A stretch of DNA of 64,000 bases from Gadus chalcogrammus (Eukaryota; Chordata; Actinopteri; Gadiformes; Gadidae). The position numbers and the translations under genes were made by a program. The notes beneath the pieces are model-generated. The model was not told the origin of the DNA. It saw only the letters and a program-made list of their open reading frames with translations, and made no database searches. The DNA lies in contig NC_079423.1 in assembly GCF_026213295.1 (NCBI RefSeq), positions 21,643,761 to 21,707,760 of the forward strand, given 5' to 3'. Below are positions 44,428 to 58,905 of the stretch, piece by piece. How positions within the stretch are numbered: position 1 is the first letter of the stretch; each line of letters begins with the position of its first letter.

Positions 44428-46747
44428 GTAATAATTTATATATTTTTGTGATCCGACAAGTCGCAAATTCGCCGTTTATTGCATCCTGATGAGGCTCCGA
44501 AGAATGATGCCGTGTATGCGGTGCTGCTGCCCGGTTAGGTCGGACATAAACGCATGGTTAATTGCTGATGGTGGAACATTTCAAATCACTACAGATGAAG
44601 ATAATTCGCTTTACGTCTAGTGTCGCGATTCTATATTCACCAAGACGCTTTATGCCTCCACATTTCTCTAAGATGAAGGTCTGTGGTCGAGAATAGAAAC
44701 CAATATTTAGAATGTATCGGGGACTTGCAATGGCTTTACACAACGATGATACCAGCTTACACTGTTAAATGTTGCCCTATCTAGGGCAGCCTTATATCCA
44801 ATAGAAACAAGGACCGACATCGGTGCCCAAGGATAGATCCTTGTTTTCGCCTATGGCTTTAAACAATTTGTAGCCAACACAGAGAGGGTGTCGAATAATG
44901 ATTAAAATATTACAGCTAAAAGCATCTATGAGGTCTGTTTAAATATATGCTGGTCTAATCCTTTGCATATCCACCTGCGGGAACCCGTGTTATCAAGAAC
45001 CCCTCTGCTCGGGGTGGGTAACATGAGGCCTGTAGGCGACGCCGAGTGCTCATTGGGAGTGATGATCAATTGCATCCTGTGTGACTGGGCGTCCGCTTCA
45101 TACCCGGGGTCAACATCAGCCATTGGTTTTCATGTCCTCTTTCCTCTAGTATGCCAGAGTGCTTTAACTTGAGAATAACCCCCCCCCCCCCACACACACA
45201 CCTTTTTACGTCAAGACAAAAACACAGACAGACAGACAGACAGCATCTCAAGACAAATACAGTCCCCATGACAACCGTAGCCTACAGTGACGACTTTTCT
45301 TTAGTTTTCCAAGTAAACAGTTTGAAAAATGGGTGAATAGCTTGGGGCTGCTTACAAGGACAAAGGCTCATAACATGTTGGCTCTGCAAGGAACATAGGT
45401 TAGGCCTCTGTAAAAGGATAAATCACATGACTGCGTAAGCTAGCACTTACACGTTATAAATCCTATACAGTCGTGCCCCACAAACGGGTAAAGAGTAAAC
45501 AAGAATTAATCAGGCTGCCAGTTTGCTTTACTTTGCCCACAACAACAACATCAGCAGCAGCAACAACACCAGCAATCAAAAAAGTAACATCTCCAATAAG
45601 AATAACAAATCACTTTTATTGGTGCAATACTGCGAGGGAGCTGATCGTCATATATTCCTGGCATCGTTGGGCCACATGGCACTAACTTCTACAGCAACAA
45701 GGCAAATTGTACCTACTCTTGTTGGCAATTGCCAGTTCTGACAGCGTCCAATTGATCTATTTACATTTCCCTCACTGTGTAATGTTGTCCTAAATCTGTG
45801 CCTGGTGCTTACTTTTTATTTATTTTTGAAGGGGGGAAGGGGTCCTTCTCTGATCGTAGGATGTCTAGACGGTAAATAGAAACATTAATTGACCCAGTTA
45901 AGACTATATACCGATGGTTGATTTCAGTTGGTGTGAAAGACTTGGATTTAATTGCTATTGAGCGTGTTTTTGATATATTTTTATAAATGTCGCCTCCATT
46001 CGACAAGATTTAAAACAGACATCCAATCTTGTCCTTGAGTTAGATCAAAACATTTAATAAATCAAGATCAGCAAGATTAACACTGAATGTCTGATATACT
46101 TCATCACAGACAGATCACCCCCAAATACATCATCCTATACACCCCCCCCCCCCCCCCCCCCTCACACACACACACACACACGCACACACACCCTTACATG
46201 CAAATAACATGAGTAATAGCAGTGAACCAAATCGATCAGACAAAAATGTACGATATTAATGTTAAAGATGAAACACCTGAAATATCTGTTGGTCATGCAA
46301 AAATGTTTTCTGGGTTTGCTTTTGCAATGTGCAACTACAAAGCAGAGACTCCAGAGGATCCTTGCTTATGAACAACGTCTGAGTGATAAAAGATCCCCAA
46401 CATGAATAATTGAGCTCAAAGAGGAACTTGAAAATTACACCAAAATGATCCATAGAATAGCGCCATTTTACCAATAAGAGCTGTGCAGATAATGTATGAA
46501 ACCAGATCGTTGTTCTTCCTGCTTCACCATATATTTCCCCTCAACACAAATATATATATTATCATTGATTTTCCAAACAACATGGCAACCAGCAATTAAA
46601 AAAACTATGGTTGATATTGTTATAATTTGAGAGGATCTGCTTGTATTTATGGGACCCAAAAGCTAGTCTGTACTGTATATTCGGTAGGTGTTCCAGTGTT
46701 ACCACGATGCAATACATCTCATCCTTGCCCTCTCCCCTTCTGTCCAG
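44428..46747 (+). other. intron 1 of the cadherin-family gene
   Basis: GTAATA donor and a pyrimidine-rich acceptor (CTCTCCCCTTCTGTCCAG). It contains a C-run with CA repeat (45180-45200), an ACAG tract (45227-45242) and a C20 plus (CA)n tract (46142-46190). I see no further exon or mobile element. Confidence 0.55.
46142..46190. repeat. poly-C followed by (CA)n
   Basis: About 20 C then CA units. The exact length of such a homopolymer is unreliable in any assembly. Confidence 0.9.
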
Positions 46748-46889
46748 GCTGTTTGTGTGTATGGCGGAGCGGCGCAGGGGTCTGTAGGGGCGGAACAGGT
46801 CTCGATTTCATGCACCAGGGGCTTCCCGGACCAGGAGTATAGTATCATGGTGGATGCAGACCTACAGAAGGGACAGCATCTCCTCAACG
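46748..46889 (+). CDS. cadherin-family protein, exon 2 (start of prodomain)
   Basis: 142 bp between a clear acceptor (TGTCCAG/GCT) and donor (AACG/GTGAGT). In the phase set by exon 1 it reads 47 codons: AVCVYGGAAQGSVGAEQ, then CTRGFPDQEYSIMVDAD, then LQKGQHLLN, leaving a G that starts the next codon. The Cys-x-x-Gly-Phe...Tyr-Ser...Gly-Gln-x-Leu-Leu-Asn pattern is the beginning of the cadherin prodomain. Human N-cadherin has C-x-x-GFPEDVYS and GQPLLNV at the same place, with intron 2 splitting that Val codon after G, as here. The product is a calcium-dependent adhesion protein made as a precursor. Closest by eye is N-cadherin (cdh2); cdh4 and cdh13 cannot be excluded. Later exons lie beyond the window. 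Confidence 0.72.
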
Positions 46890-46959
46890 GTGAGTCATCT
46901 AATTCACCCGTTAGCACACCTCCATATTTTTTATTTTGTGTCGTATTGGTGTCACGCAC

Positions 46960-47130
46960 ACTCACACACAAACGCATGCATGTGCACGCACGTATACAGA
47001 CACAAACACGGAGACACACACACACACACACAGACACACATCCACAGGGACACACAAACACACACAAACAGACACACTCATACAAAGATTCACGCACACA
47101 TATCGAGAGAGACACACACTGACACACACA
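46960..47130. repeat. imperfect (CA)n region
   Basis: CACACA runs with GACA, CATG and AAAC interruptions, directly after exon 2. The ORFs are artefacts. Confidence 0.9.
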
Positions 47131-48539
47131 ATTCCATCCAAACTACTCGGAATAAGTGTGACATGGGCAGCAGTGCTAAAGTGGTAATCCCCTAGCTGTT
47201 GGTGGGGGCTGTGTGTCTGGAAAGAAGTCCTCGCCGTGATATTTGATTGCTCTTTGAGTGGAACTGGCGCTTATAATGGCGTCTTTGATTTGATTAAATT
47301 TGTGGTTGTTCGAGGAAATGTGTGTGGGAGGTGAGGAGGGATTAAGAGAGATGCAGAGAAAGAAAGATCCAGAGAAAGAAAATAAAGAAACAGTACTTAT
47401 ACATATTATGTTCTTATGGAAGGCTAAAGTAGGATGGATATCATGTTAAAGTATGACCACACCCACATACATACCTTTATGCAGGTGTACTTTTATCTTT
47501 ATACCAAACTTTAATTTAAATTGACTACATGTTCAGATTGGAATCATTATTTGGAGTGAAACTGCAATGAACAGCATTTTACAAGGAAGAATTTAAAATG
47601 ATAAGCACAAGAGATCTGCTCACATATCTGGCCAGTGGCCACAGAGTTTGCATGCAAGGGTCAGGTCTAGACCATAGACCGAAATATAAAAGTGTGGATC
47701 AGCGTCCGTGTTTTCCCCCATTGCTTTTCACTCAACCGGATTGAGAGAGTCAAAGATTTGCCGTCAACAGAGCGTAACCATTGTTGGAGATTTGTGCAGC
47801 CAGCAGAAAAAACAATCCATATTTGTCCCATTGATGGTGGGAATTGCCTCACACTAGTATATGGCCAAAACCCATTAATATTCAATCCTTAATGACATTT
47901 TAATGAAATAAAACCGGGACCTTTGAAAATGCATAATATGAAGATGAACTAGCCACTAAGTTCCTAACTGAACAAAGAAAGAAACGATTGGCTTTGTATT
48001 ACGAGAATGTACGCACATCTCTTTGAATTGAATTAGAATGATTGTGAACGACCTCAAGGCCATTACAGGAACAACATATTGTTCTCACTCTTCCACATGA
48101 GCTGCAAAAACAGACTGCTGTGATCATAAAAGTCACATTACAGCGTCATACAGCGCATCAACGGGTCAATCAAATGCATTGTAGCAAATGATCTAGCTCC
48201 TAGCAGACTGCACGTCCGCAGACTCTGCGGTGGATACAGCTTAGACAGGAAAGGAACTCTTTAGGAGATGAGAAAAAATACTTAGGGGCACCGCCTGAAC
48301 GTTAAACATTAAACTCATCAAAGTCATTCTCAAAAAGAAAAGCAGTTACTCATCCTTGAAAATTTATCAGCCAAAAAGAGGATTCATGAACCTAGATGTA
48401 GTCTGTGTTGGATCAGATAACAATTTGGACGTAGTTCTACACCTCGTCATAAATGATCTCCAAACTTCAGAAAGCTTTTTTGTCTGAAAGTGAGACTCTT
48501 GCAATGCCCTAAGAGAAAAGGCTGTTTTGAAGCGAGGAT

Positions 48540-49610
48540 GAGAAGATGCACCTAATGTTACAACTAGCTCAGTTACTTCCTCATCTGTATTCTGACAACT
48601 CCAATGTGCTGCATGATGGTGGGTTAGTGGTTCAGTGGACCGTCCTCTGTCCCATCCTGTGTTTGTTGTCTATAGGCCAGATAGGCCAGATCATTATCTA
48701 CTATAGGGGCATCTCCTACCATTGTTCGGCAGATGACATGCAGCTGCATGCATCACTTATAACCTCAGTAGCTTGTCCAGGCAACAAAACAGTTTCTGTG
48801 ACCTTCAGAACTGGACAGCCTATTATTTCCTCCTGCTGAACAAAGAACAAATCTGTGGTGCCCGTATTTGGTCTGGAAAACATCATAAACAATATTCATC
48901 CACTGACCTCATAGCTGTTGATAAAAAAAGCACAAGCGTCATCCTTGACCAAGAATGAAACGTGAAAAATATGTAAATAAACTGGTTCAATCTTGCTTCT
49001 TCCACGTAGATACATTGCGAAGGATAGTAATATCTTGTAACATCTCAGATTAGGGATTCATTAGAACCTTCATTTTTTTATGAATTTTATCTTTTAGTTG
49101 AATGCAATTCTGTTTCATGTCTGTCCCAATCAGTTTTAGATGCCTTCCGCTGGTCGAAAACACAGCTTTTCAGCTTTCAATTAAGTCCAGTCAAAGCTTA
49201 CGAATCCCCCGTTTTCTTCAGTCTGGTTGCCACCAGTGAAGAAAACTATTTGTTTTTTAATCAAATTGTACAATGAATCAAACCACAGCAGAATGTGCGG
49301 AACCACTGCCCGCGATCCAGAGGTGACCGCTAGCAGCACTGGCCTCTGGTACCATTTCACTTTGTCTATTATGCCTGCAATTTTTGTTGAACAATTTGCA
49401 GGAGCTTTTAAAAACTCATCTGTTGAAAATGACCTTACCGTCTGGTCTCATCTTCTGTCAGCGTTTACAGATTTACAGAATTACTTTTCCATCATGCTTT
49501 TTTGTTAGTTATTTTCCACTAGTTGCACCGACTTGGGTTTTTGCCGTTCTGTCTGTTAAGCACTTTGTGACAACCTGTTTGAAAAGGTTTTGCATTAAGG
49601 TGCTAAATTA
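48540..49610 (+). pseudogene. old L2-type LINE remnant
   Basis: Highly decayed RT. The catalytic block survives as YHCSADDMQLHAS (near 48720-48760; the usual form is YADDTQLY), followed by LLLNKEQ, SFFHVR-like sequence, and a C-terminal piece NNLQELLKTHLLK (about 49388-49430). The 3' end carries TTAAGCACTTTGTGACAACC (49556), typical of this LINE group. Stops and frameshifts occur throughout. Much older than the L2 copy at 38612-40638. Confidence 0.7.
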
Positions 49611-50142
49611 GGAATACATAATATTAGTTTTTTCTTTTCATTTGTTATGATTCATATTATTCTTATTATTATTAATTCATACTCGAATTTCAGAAGTAAC
49701 AGAACTAGGGCGATTTCATATTTTTTGTGTAACTATGATGTCTTACTGCTATAGTAGTTGCAATTCCATCTATTTTGGCTGATCATTTGTAAAATGTTTT
49801 TTTTGGCAAAAATAATATTTTGCCAAACAAATATCGACTATAGTTTTGTGAACATCTACTACTGGCATGCTAGTTTACAGTACAATATATCATCCAGCCT
49901 GAGCAAACTCAGCAGGACAAGTCAAGTTACTTTGGTTCAGCACTTTTCTGTCTTAAATCTTGGAGCAACGCCAGGATTTTCACAGTCTAGCAGGAAGACA
50001 ACATCCTGACAGGGCCTGTCTTTCCTCGAGTGATACCAGTTCAGAACATTTCACTTCCAACTGTAACGTTATGGTAACATAATGTTTTTTATCACAGAAT
50101 CTGAATGTATTTCTGCCCTCAGTGGCACTGGATGCTATAACT

Positions 50143-50261
<119 letters not shown>

Positions 50262-50772
50262 TGATAAAAATACTGTTTGTGTATTAAGTCAGTAATTTAT
50301 CAACTATCTCAAAGCAGATTATCTGGTGTTGTTGGCTCCTATTTTGCCCGGAAATGGAATGTAACAGGTGAATAAGAAAAATATCTTTATTTATTTATTT
50401 GTTGGGTGATTTTTATCTTATCATAACAGCATTAGATATTGTTTGGGATTCAGGTGTGGAACAGAACAGTCAGCATGCCAATAGCAAACAGTATTTTTGT
50501 CAGTACAGTTGGGTGGGTTTGGATTGATCACATGTTCATGCTCTCTGGAACACCAAAGCATCTTTATGTTGCATACATTAATAAGAGATTTGTACTAATA
50601 ACGGCAAACAATTATAATTTTTTTTTGCAGTATGCAGCATTTAGCCATGATCACAGTAATGTCATGAACATCGATAGATGAATAGACTATATGATCAAAA
50701 ATACAGTTTACGGTATATTTCCTTCAGCCTTAAAGTAAAATATTGAAATCCTACATATTCAATGACAGTCTA

Positions 50773-51373
50773 AGGGCGCACTCACACTAGGCAAGTTTGC
50801 CTGTTCCGTGCTGCAGGAAGATTCAGCACGATTCCCCCCCTCCCCACTCCCCCCGGCGCTGGCCCGTGGTCACACTGCTCCCAAAGGCCGTGGCCTGGGC
50901 ACGATTGCTCCTTCATACATACGTCATCACGTCGTAATACGATAAATACGTCATCACCAAGCGTCCTCCCCGCCAGAACAACAATGGAGAACAACAACGT
51001 GAATGCTGTTGCCGGCCCAAATTTCAAGTAAACACTCGACTTCACTATCGCACCGACGTAAACCCACTCGTGAACCGCTTGCCGCCATTGTTTAAAATGA
51101 TTGTTGTGGGGAAGAAGGGCATGGACCTAAAAAGAAAGAAGGGACGCGCAAGGACTACGTCATCCAGCTCACGTTGCGTATCCGCACGTGTGCGCGTGTC
51201 ATCTCATTAGCATCTGTACTTTGGCTACGGCACACCTCTCCCAAGTGTGCCGTGGCCAAGGGGCTGTTCCGTGCTGGAATACGGATGGCGTGGTCACACT
51301 AGCCAAACATTCTAGACTTTAGTATGCAAATGAGCTCGGGCACGGGGCCGCGGCCCTAGTGTGATTGGCCCCT
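50773..51373. mobile_element. 600-bp MITE with CACACTAG inverted ends
   Basis: Left end GGGCGCACTCACACTAGGC; right end GCCCTAGTGTGATTGGCCCC (imperfect complement). Sub-terminal CCGTGCTGCAG / CCGTGCTGGAA blocks extend the inverted symmetry. Noncoding. A target duplication is not clear. Confidence 0.6.
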
Positions 51374-51659
51374 CACGGTACATCCTCGTCTAGACCTTTA
51401 TCCATACGCTGCAAGGACCCGTGTCTGTTAACGACAGGGACTCGTGCTGTGAGTTTGTATGTGAGTGCAATAATGTTATTTTCTTTCCTGCACCAGCCAG
51501 CACAAACCGGCGTACAGCGCCACAGAGAGTGATTGTGTTTCTTTGCAATGGGAAAAACATAGCATGGACTCCTGTGGCTCATAGACTTGCCGTTCCTACA
51601 TTGACTTTGCACAAAGACAGAGAGAGAGAGAATGAATAACAAGCAGCCTGTGTCTCGTG

Positions 51660-51785
<126 letters not shown>

Positions 51786-52019
51786 CATGCATGCATGGGT
51801 GCCTTGTATGTGTGTGTGTTCGTGTTCTGTGAACTGTAACGAGGCAGCACTGACAAGAACCGACAGAGCCCCAGAGGACAGAACTCTCTGAGTGTCCTTC
51901 CTAGTGTTTTAACACACACATGCCTGCATGTGTGATGACCATGTTGCTGAACCACAGACACCAGCGTCACTTTGTTGACCGTGCCATTTCAGCTACGACA
52001 AGGAGAATGGACTCAGGGT

Positions 52020-52360
<341 letters not shown>

Positions 52361-52963
52361 GACCTGTGTGTGTGAACATGGTAGAAAATGAGTGCATATA
52401 CGAGGCCATGGTTAATTATTTAATTGGAGCAGATAAGGGCCTGGTAAATCATTAATGAGGGGATGGAAATGAAAGGGGGTATTCTGAGCAAGGGGACGTT
52501 TTTCCTCTCCTTTATCTGGGGGCAGGAATCGAGGCGGTTGAGCAAAAAAGGAGGTCATTTTGAGAGAGGATGACAGAGGCTGTTGTGTGTTATCAGGGTC
52601 ACAGCACAGATAAATGGAGTGAAGCGGAACATTGGGGGGGGGGGGGGTGCATGGCCATCCGACCTTCCTGTCCGGTTCCCATGTGCATTCCTGTCTTATT
52701 AGCTGGGGCATTGACCAGCAGTCAGCGATATATTCACCAACTTACTGTCAGCCGCCGGTCACGAGCACAGAAACACTTGTGTGCGCGCACGTGGAAATAG
52801 ACTTTGCGGAGAAAAAATAAAGAAGCGATCTCCCGGTCTCTGGCAGGGGCATACAATGAGCACATTCATCTCCGCTTTATCCGAACGCCCTCCCCCGATT
52901 CCCTCCCTCCACCCAAGCCCTCCCTCCCCCTCCCTTCCTTACACCCTTTCTACGGTTGTCTCT

Positions 52964-52967
<4 letters not shown>

Positions 52968-53030
<63 letters not shown>

Positions 53031-53060
53031 GCTGTCACTCTCTCTCTCACTCTCTAACTC
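52968..53060. repeat. (CT)n microsatellite
   Basis: A pure CT tract to 53027, then interrupted CT repeats. Confidence 0.95.
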
Positions 53061-53164
53061 CCTCCCCATGCAGGGGATCGCCCCAGTTTTTTGATGGCCT
53101 CATACATCACTGTCTTCCTTTCCCTCTTTTTGTCCTGTCTACAGAAAAGTCACCAAAAGGGCCA

Positions 53165-53235
53165 GGGGTGGTGGGGTGATAGGGGTGGATGGGGTGGTTT
53201 GGGTGGACGGGGTGGACGGGGTGGATGGGGGGCGG
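53165..53235. repeat. G-rich GGGTGGAC/T minisatellite
   Basis: About seven degenerate copies of an 8-10 bp GGGGTGGA(C/T) unit on one strand. Confidence 0.8.
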
Positions 53236-53979
53236 GGAGTTGTGTGCTGTCGTGAGTGGTGTGCTGCCTGTCTCAGCGAGAGATCTCAGTCTCTTTTAAA
53301 TGTTGTGTCTTTTTTCCATAAATTCTTTAAAGAGATCCATTTCGTAGTAACACTTTCCTTGCCTATCCCTCTCATGCACTGCTGATTGCACAATAGGATA
53401 CATTTATGAATTAGCCAAAGAATGATGAGGGAGTGGGGCTTCTGTCAAAGCCAATTTGAATTTGAGCGTTGCCTTGATAAAAAAACTTGTTTTGTCAGTA
53501 TGTCATCTGAGGTGATAGTTGTCTTGGGTATTATGTTGCTATTTTATTGTTACAAATGGGGACCTCAAATATGAGAAACACTGTTGTGTGATGTAGGAAT
53601 TATGGATTTGAAAGTCAATGCATGATGTGTGTGCAGGAGCAGTGTGTGTATGTGTGTGGGTTTTTGTGTGTGTGGGTTTGGTGGGATTGAAGTGCTAGAC
53701 ACGGTCAGCACCCACAGGGTACAGGCGAGAAGAGCTCGCTTTCCAAAACAAACTGGATATGATGAAACACAGGCACCGCAGAGAAATGGAGCAGGCCTTT
53801 TAGTGTGTGTGCGTTCTTGTGTGAGTGTCGAACATTGGAAACCCAGTCTTGAATTAGGGCTTTGACTTTTGCCCAAAAATCATACTCGAAGTTTGTTTGT
53901 TTATTAATATTAATATTCAAATATATTCTAATATTTATTAATAATATTTTGACCATTAAATGCTTTCAGTAAGACCTGG

Positions 53980-54513
53980 GCTGAATCCGAATACTTAGTA
54001 CATACTATTTCTGTTCAGTGTCTACTACTTGACTGTACTACACTTGACAGTGTAGTACGGTCTCTACAGCTATGCGTAGATCGCTTCCGAAGACTGCTGA
54101 AACTCCACCGGATGTTTGGAGATGACGTATCTCCCCTCAGATGCCGGCAAAATTACCTTGATAAGTTACCTGTTTTCCGTCTTGTCATCGTTGCTATTAA
54201 ATTAAAAATGTCTCTTTTTACTTAATTACTTACTTTACTTTTTTACTCTTTTTAATGTCTCTTTTTTTCGCCGCTTTCTACAACGTCTTTCTAAGCCGCT
54301 GTTGGTAGTGTCGGGTCAGCCATCTCTTCTTCGTTCGTTACCAGACTCCGGTTGCATTATGGGATAGCGTAGTGAACTCCGTTGTTTACTGTGGCGGTAG
54401 TACGCATTCGGAATCGTTTTCTGTGCTACACAATGCGTGCTGAGCATTCGGACGCGCTATATTTGTGGCGTACTACAAAATGCATACTATAAGTATGAGT
54501 ATTCGGATTCAAC
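53980..54513. mobile_element. 534-bp MITE with GCTGAATCCGAATACT ends
   Basis: Inverted ends G(C/T)TGAATCCGAATACT, flanked by CCTGG on both sides (53975-53979, 54514-54518), a possible 5-bp duplication. Sub-terminal repeats of the TAGTACATACT / AGTATGCATTTTGTAGTA kind extend the symmetry. No ORF. Confidence 0.7.
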
Positions 54514-55727
54514 CCTGGATTGGGCTTTGCAAGGTTTGTTTACCGGCGTTGCTATGGTTACCGGTCTTGCATGTTCCAACGGTTTATTAGGTTTCTAATA
54601 AATCGCTGTCTAATCAATACTTCATGGAGAATTTGTGTAAAAGACTATTGTCTACCATAGGCTAATGTTTTTTGATTATTGAATCAGGTCAAATAAAGTA
54701 GCAATGCTACCAAATTCAACTTGAGGATTTCGCAATTTGTTGATCAATTTCAAAAGAGGTATTCATACCTCCAATTTTATTTCTGAAAGTTAAAAAAGCA
54801 TTTCAGAGATTCAAAGAAGTTGAGGCCCATCAAAGGGCCAGCATACAAAATCAGTGTTATTTATTTATAAAAAGAATACACATGTAATAAATGCTTACCA
54901 ACAGGTCTGTGTGCGTTTCCTGAAGACATGAAAAGATTAATAGAGGTACACATATAGAAAGAAACACACTTGAACTTGAAAGACCCAACCGCCCTTTCTG
55001 CACTCAGTTTGCAGAGATTTGCCGTCATGCCGGAATGATATTTTCTCTATTGTTTCAGTTGAGAATTCAGGAAAGATAAAACAATCTTTCCCTTGCAGCG
55101 AGTAGCAGCAGTGACCGGGTGTGCGAGTCATGCTGGGAGTTCTCTAGTTTCTGTTTCAGCGTTGATATCCCCCCTCCCCCCTGCGGACTGTTTTAGTTGT
55201 TTTATCTTTCTTAGGTTTGGTGTGTATGCTATGTGTGACTGTAGGCTACTGCTTCTAACTAACCAATATGCCTTGCATTTTAAAATGTCAATGCACTTTT
55301 CAGCCCTGAATAACAGTTAAAGCTATTTAATAATTGATTTGCATGCATAGTATTCTACACTTTCCATTGAACAATTTCCCCTGTGACCATAAATTGACTA
55401 ATTTCATAATGTAATCAAATGTTCACACACTAGCTGCTTTCAGACACACGTGTAAGTCCTGATATTCTGTTGATGGGCTGTATGTGTGAACAACATATCC
55501 TGAGTGACATTTGTACCCTGAAAATCTCCCGAATAATACTACCTCCGAGGTAGTATTTTCTCCGTAGGAAATGTAAATTACCTTATATGTGAATGAGGAG
55601 TAGAAAGTCGGTATTTCTCACACCCCTTTAGTGGGCGTGTTGATAATGCTTCTGCATGTCATTGAGTGGCACTGCTTTTAAGAGTCATTTGTGGTGAACG
55701 AATTTTACGAATTAATGCACAATGCCT

Positions 55728-55766
55728 GCCTATAATGTTACGTTGTTACGCTGTAACATTATAGGC
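55728..55766. repeat. 14-bp perfect hairpin
   Basis: Arms GCCTATAATGTTAC (55728-55741) and its complement (55753-55766), separated by 11 nt. It lies in a segment (about 55435-55790) that resembles a MITE of the GCTTTCAGACACAC type, whose ends I could not fix. Confidence 0.85.
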
Positions 55767-56569
55767 AAAATGTTATTACATTATGCACTCAGAAATTTGT
55801 TAAATTATTGACTGGGGTTTCCACATTATTGCTATGGGTTTAATTACAACTAGAGGTTCGCCCGCGCGTTGTAACCACGTGCGAAAACTCTTGTTTAACA
55901 TAATTTGACCCACGGATAAACCCTTACATGAATTGCACTCTGTTTCATGTCAACCTTGTTCCCGTTTGTACTCAAACCGTCAAAAACATTAGATGGAACC
56001 TTACATATATGAATATCTTTCAATGATTTTGTTTGTTGTTGTTGTCCTGTGGTCATCCCGGGCTGTAACCTGTCGTACACAGCTCGTAAGCAAAGGAACA
56101 GAAATTGCGTTTCGGTAGACTGGATAGCAATACGATTTCTGGCCTTCTCTTAGCCTTGCTAAGAGAAACATCGAGACGTGTTTGTGGCCAGTGTCTCTTT
56201 ATTTGCATATTTTCTACCCAAACTACTAGATAGCCCTTTAATATCTGTTGCTAAGCATATAGCTTAGAAATTGCAGAAACTAAGTGCACCTCTTCATGCT
56301 TAATCTAATCGTATGGCCGTGCATTCGTTCATTGATTACTGGGGAGGTTAAGTTGCTGTCACAAGTGAATGCCACCAACTTACAACAAGTCATGTTTTGG
56401 ATGGTTACTCGCTGAGTATTAAGAAAGTGATTACAGAAAGAGAGGAGGATGAGCTCCATAGGAAGAGACAAGCTACATCATTGTCCGTGGGATGGACAGT
56501 CCAGTGAAACAGGCTTCAGCCTTTCTGCCAGTCTGCATGCTCCTAATATGATATACCAAGGCAACAACT

Positions 56570-56698
<129 letters not shown>

Positions 56699-58024
56699 TT
56701 GAGCTTGTCAAGATTCATTCTTCATTCTTCACTCTTTCACAATTATCCTTCCATTGCAGTTCTGCAAGACTACTGCCAAGTACCCCTAAGTACCCTCGAC
56801 ACTCCTTCACATTTCCCTCCAATGCACGTTCTTTTGTTAGCATGACAAATGTGTACATTAGAAAGATGATCATTTGTGGGTGTCCTGTTGTGTTTCATTG
56901 TGAGGCTGGCTCAGTCACCAGGGCTGCACAGGAAGCCTTCACACTTCGCCGGCTAATATCTGATTTCTTTTGGAACACCGTCACAATCTATTTTTAGGAT
57001 CCATGCCTATCCAATATGCAATATGAGCTGACGGTTGATGCCTCAAAGACATGCTTTTCAGTAACAACACAAAATGTCATCATTTCAAGCACTTTCCCTC
57101 ATACTGCAGCACGTTATTGTTTGCCGTCATCCTAAACGTCGTTATTCGTTTAAAACAGAATGCACACACACCTAGTGCTTGCAACACACTTGCCTGCCAG
57201 TCTTCGTATTGCTTTGTGGTAGCATTTAGGCTATGGGTAGCATTTATGCTATTGGTGCTCTATGTGTTTGTCTTGCGTCTGCCTTTCCTCTATTCATATT
57301 GTTTGTTTAATCTTCCACCTCATTAGTGTGTCAACCAGAAAATTTGCTCCACTCATCTTACAGTCTTTTGAGATTATTGACATGCACACAGAGTTGCATA
57401 CCCAAACTTTAACCATCCGCATATCTCCAGACTCCAACCATGTCAAAATGACTACCACAAACATACACTTACTCATGTGATTACGTAAAACTTTAATTTA
57501 CATTCGTACATTTATAGAGCGTAATTAAAAAATCCATAGTCTCTCATTAAAGCCAAAAAAAGCCTAACTATAGCTCTAAATATAGTTGGCCAACATAAAG
57601 CAAGAGGCTAAGGCATTGCTGGTAGGCAAAACACAAAGGGAAGCCGATTCTCGTGGCAACATGTAGAGGAGCTCACGAGTTGCATGGCGTGTATGATCTT
57701 TTAGATATCGTTAGGTTCAGCTATGTGGTTTGGAATGGATTAGAGGTGGTGTTTAGGTTAAGGTTGAGTGTAGTGGGAGATGAGCAACAACTCTAGGCAG
57801 ACTCATTTAGAATAAACCATCAGTACATTGCCCATAGATAACTGTGATTACTGCATGGTCAGAGCTCAAATACGTTGTCTGCACTCTGCACTGTGACTAT
57901 TTCTGTGGTGAACACCAGAAGGTATGTTCTCGGATCTTTCTGGAATGTGGCTGACATGATGTGAGAAGATGTGTTCATTAACACACTAAGCAACCTTGTG
58001 AAGAGGACCTGCTAGACAGATACA

Positions 58025-58100
58025 GTGTGCACGTGTGTGTTTGTCTGCATGCGTGTATGTGTGTTTGTGTGCGTCATGTGTGTGTGTGTGTGTGTGCCAC
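58025..58100. repeat. imperfect (TG)n
   Basis: TG runs interrupted by CATGC and GCGTC. Confidence 0.85.
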
Positions 58101-58819
58101 ACGTCTGCAGAAGGTGATGATTGGCGGTGCCAATTGTCTCAGGTTCAGCCCAACCAGCTCAAGTCATCACTTAGGAAAAGGTGCTGATGTTCAGTGGGGC
58201 TCATTGGCTTTCTGATCACAGATCACATGTGTTTTCCTCGTCACACAAACACACAAACACAAACACACCATGGTCAATTGTTTCTCCTCTCTTTGTTCTT
58301 TCTGTCTCACACTTGAACTCCTCATCCCATCCGTATCCTTTCTGTGTCAAGCCTTCCTTATATTAAAGAGTGTTTGGTAATGCAAATAATCTAGTAAAGC
58401 TCACCTTTACTTCATAAAAGTGTACGCTTAATGATGGTTGATTTGAGTAAGTGCTGTTGAATTGCCAAGGCTTATTGTATGAACTAATAACATTTACTGT
58501 ACAACCTGCGTTTTGTGCTCTAGGTATCGTTTTATTGTACTGTTGATATAGAGTAGAGGGCATCGCGAAATAACACTAAAACATTAAAGCATTGCAAAGA
58601 CAGGGGACATGTGTAACCAGGTTGCGGCCAGTTTGAGTCTGTAAATGTTGTCCTTCTTGACTGTGATTTATCCGCTGTGTCTCGCCGAGTGCTACTTGAG
58701 CAACACATCCATCATCAGCCATTGGCTGTCTTCACATGCTAATTCTCGGCATTAGGCCTGACATATTGGAAACACAAGCGACTGAGCCATCTGCCCGATG
58801 TACGACCAGGTCAGCATCT

Positions 58820-58905
58820 GTGTGTGTGTGTGTGTATGTGTGTGTGCGTGTGATTGCGTGTGTGTGTGCGTCTGTGGGTTTGTGCACACGTGGGTGTGTG
58901 AGGGT
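58820..58905. repeat. imperfect (TG)n
   Basis: TG runs with TGCG and TATG interruptions. Confidence 0.85.
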
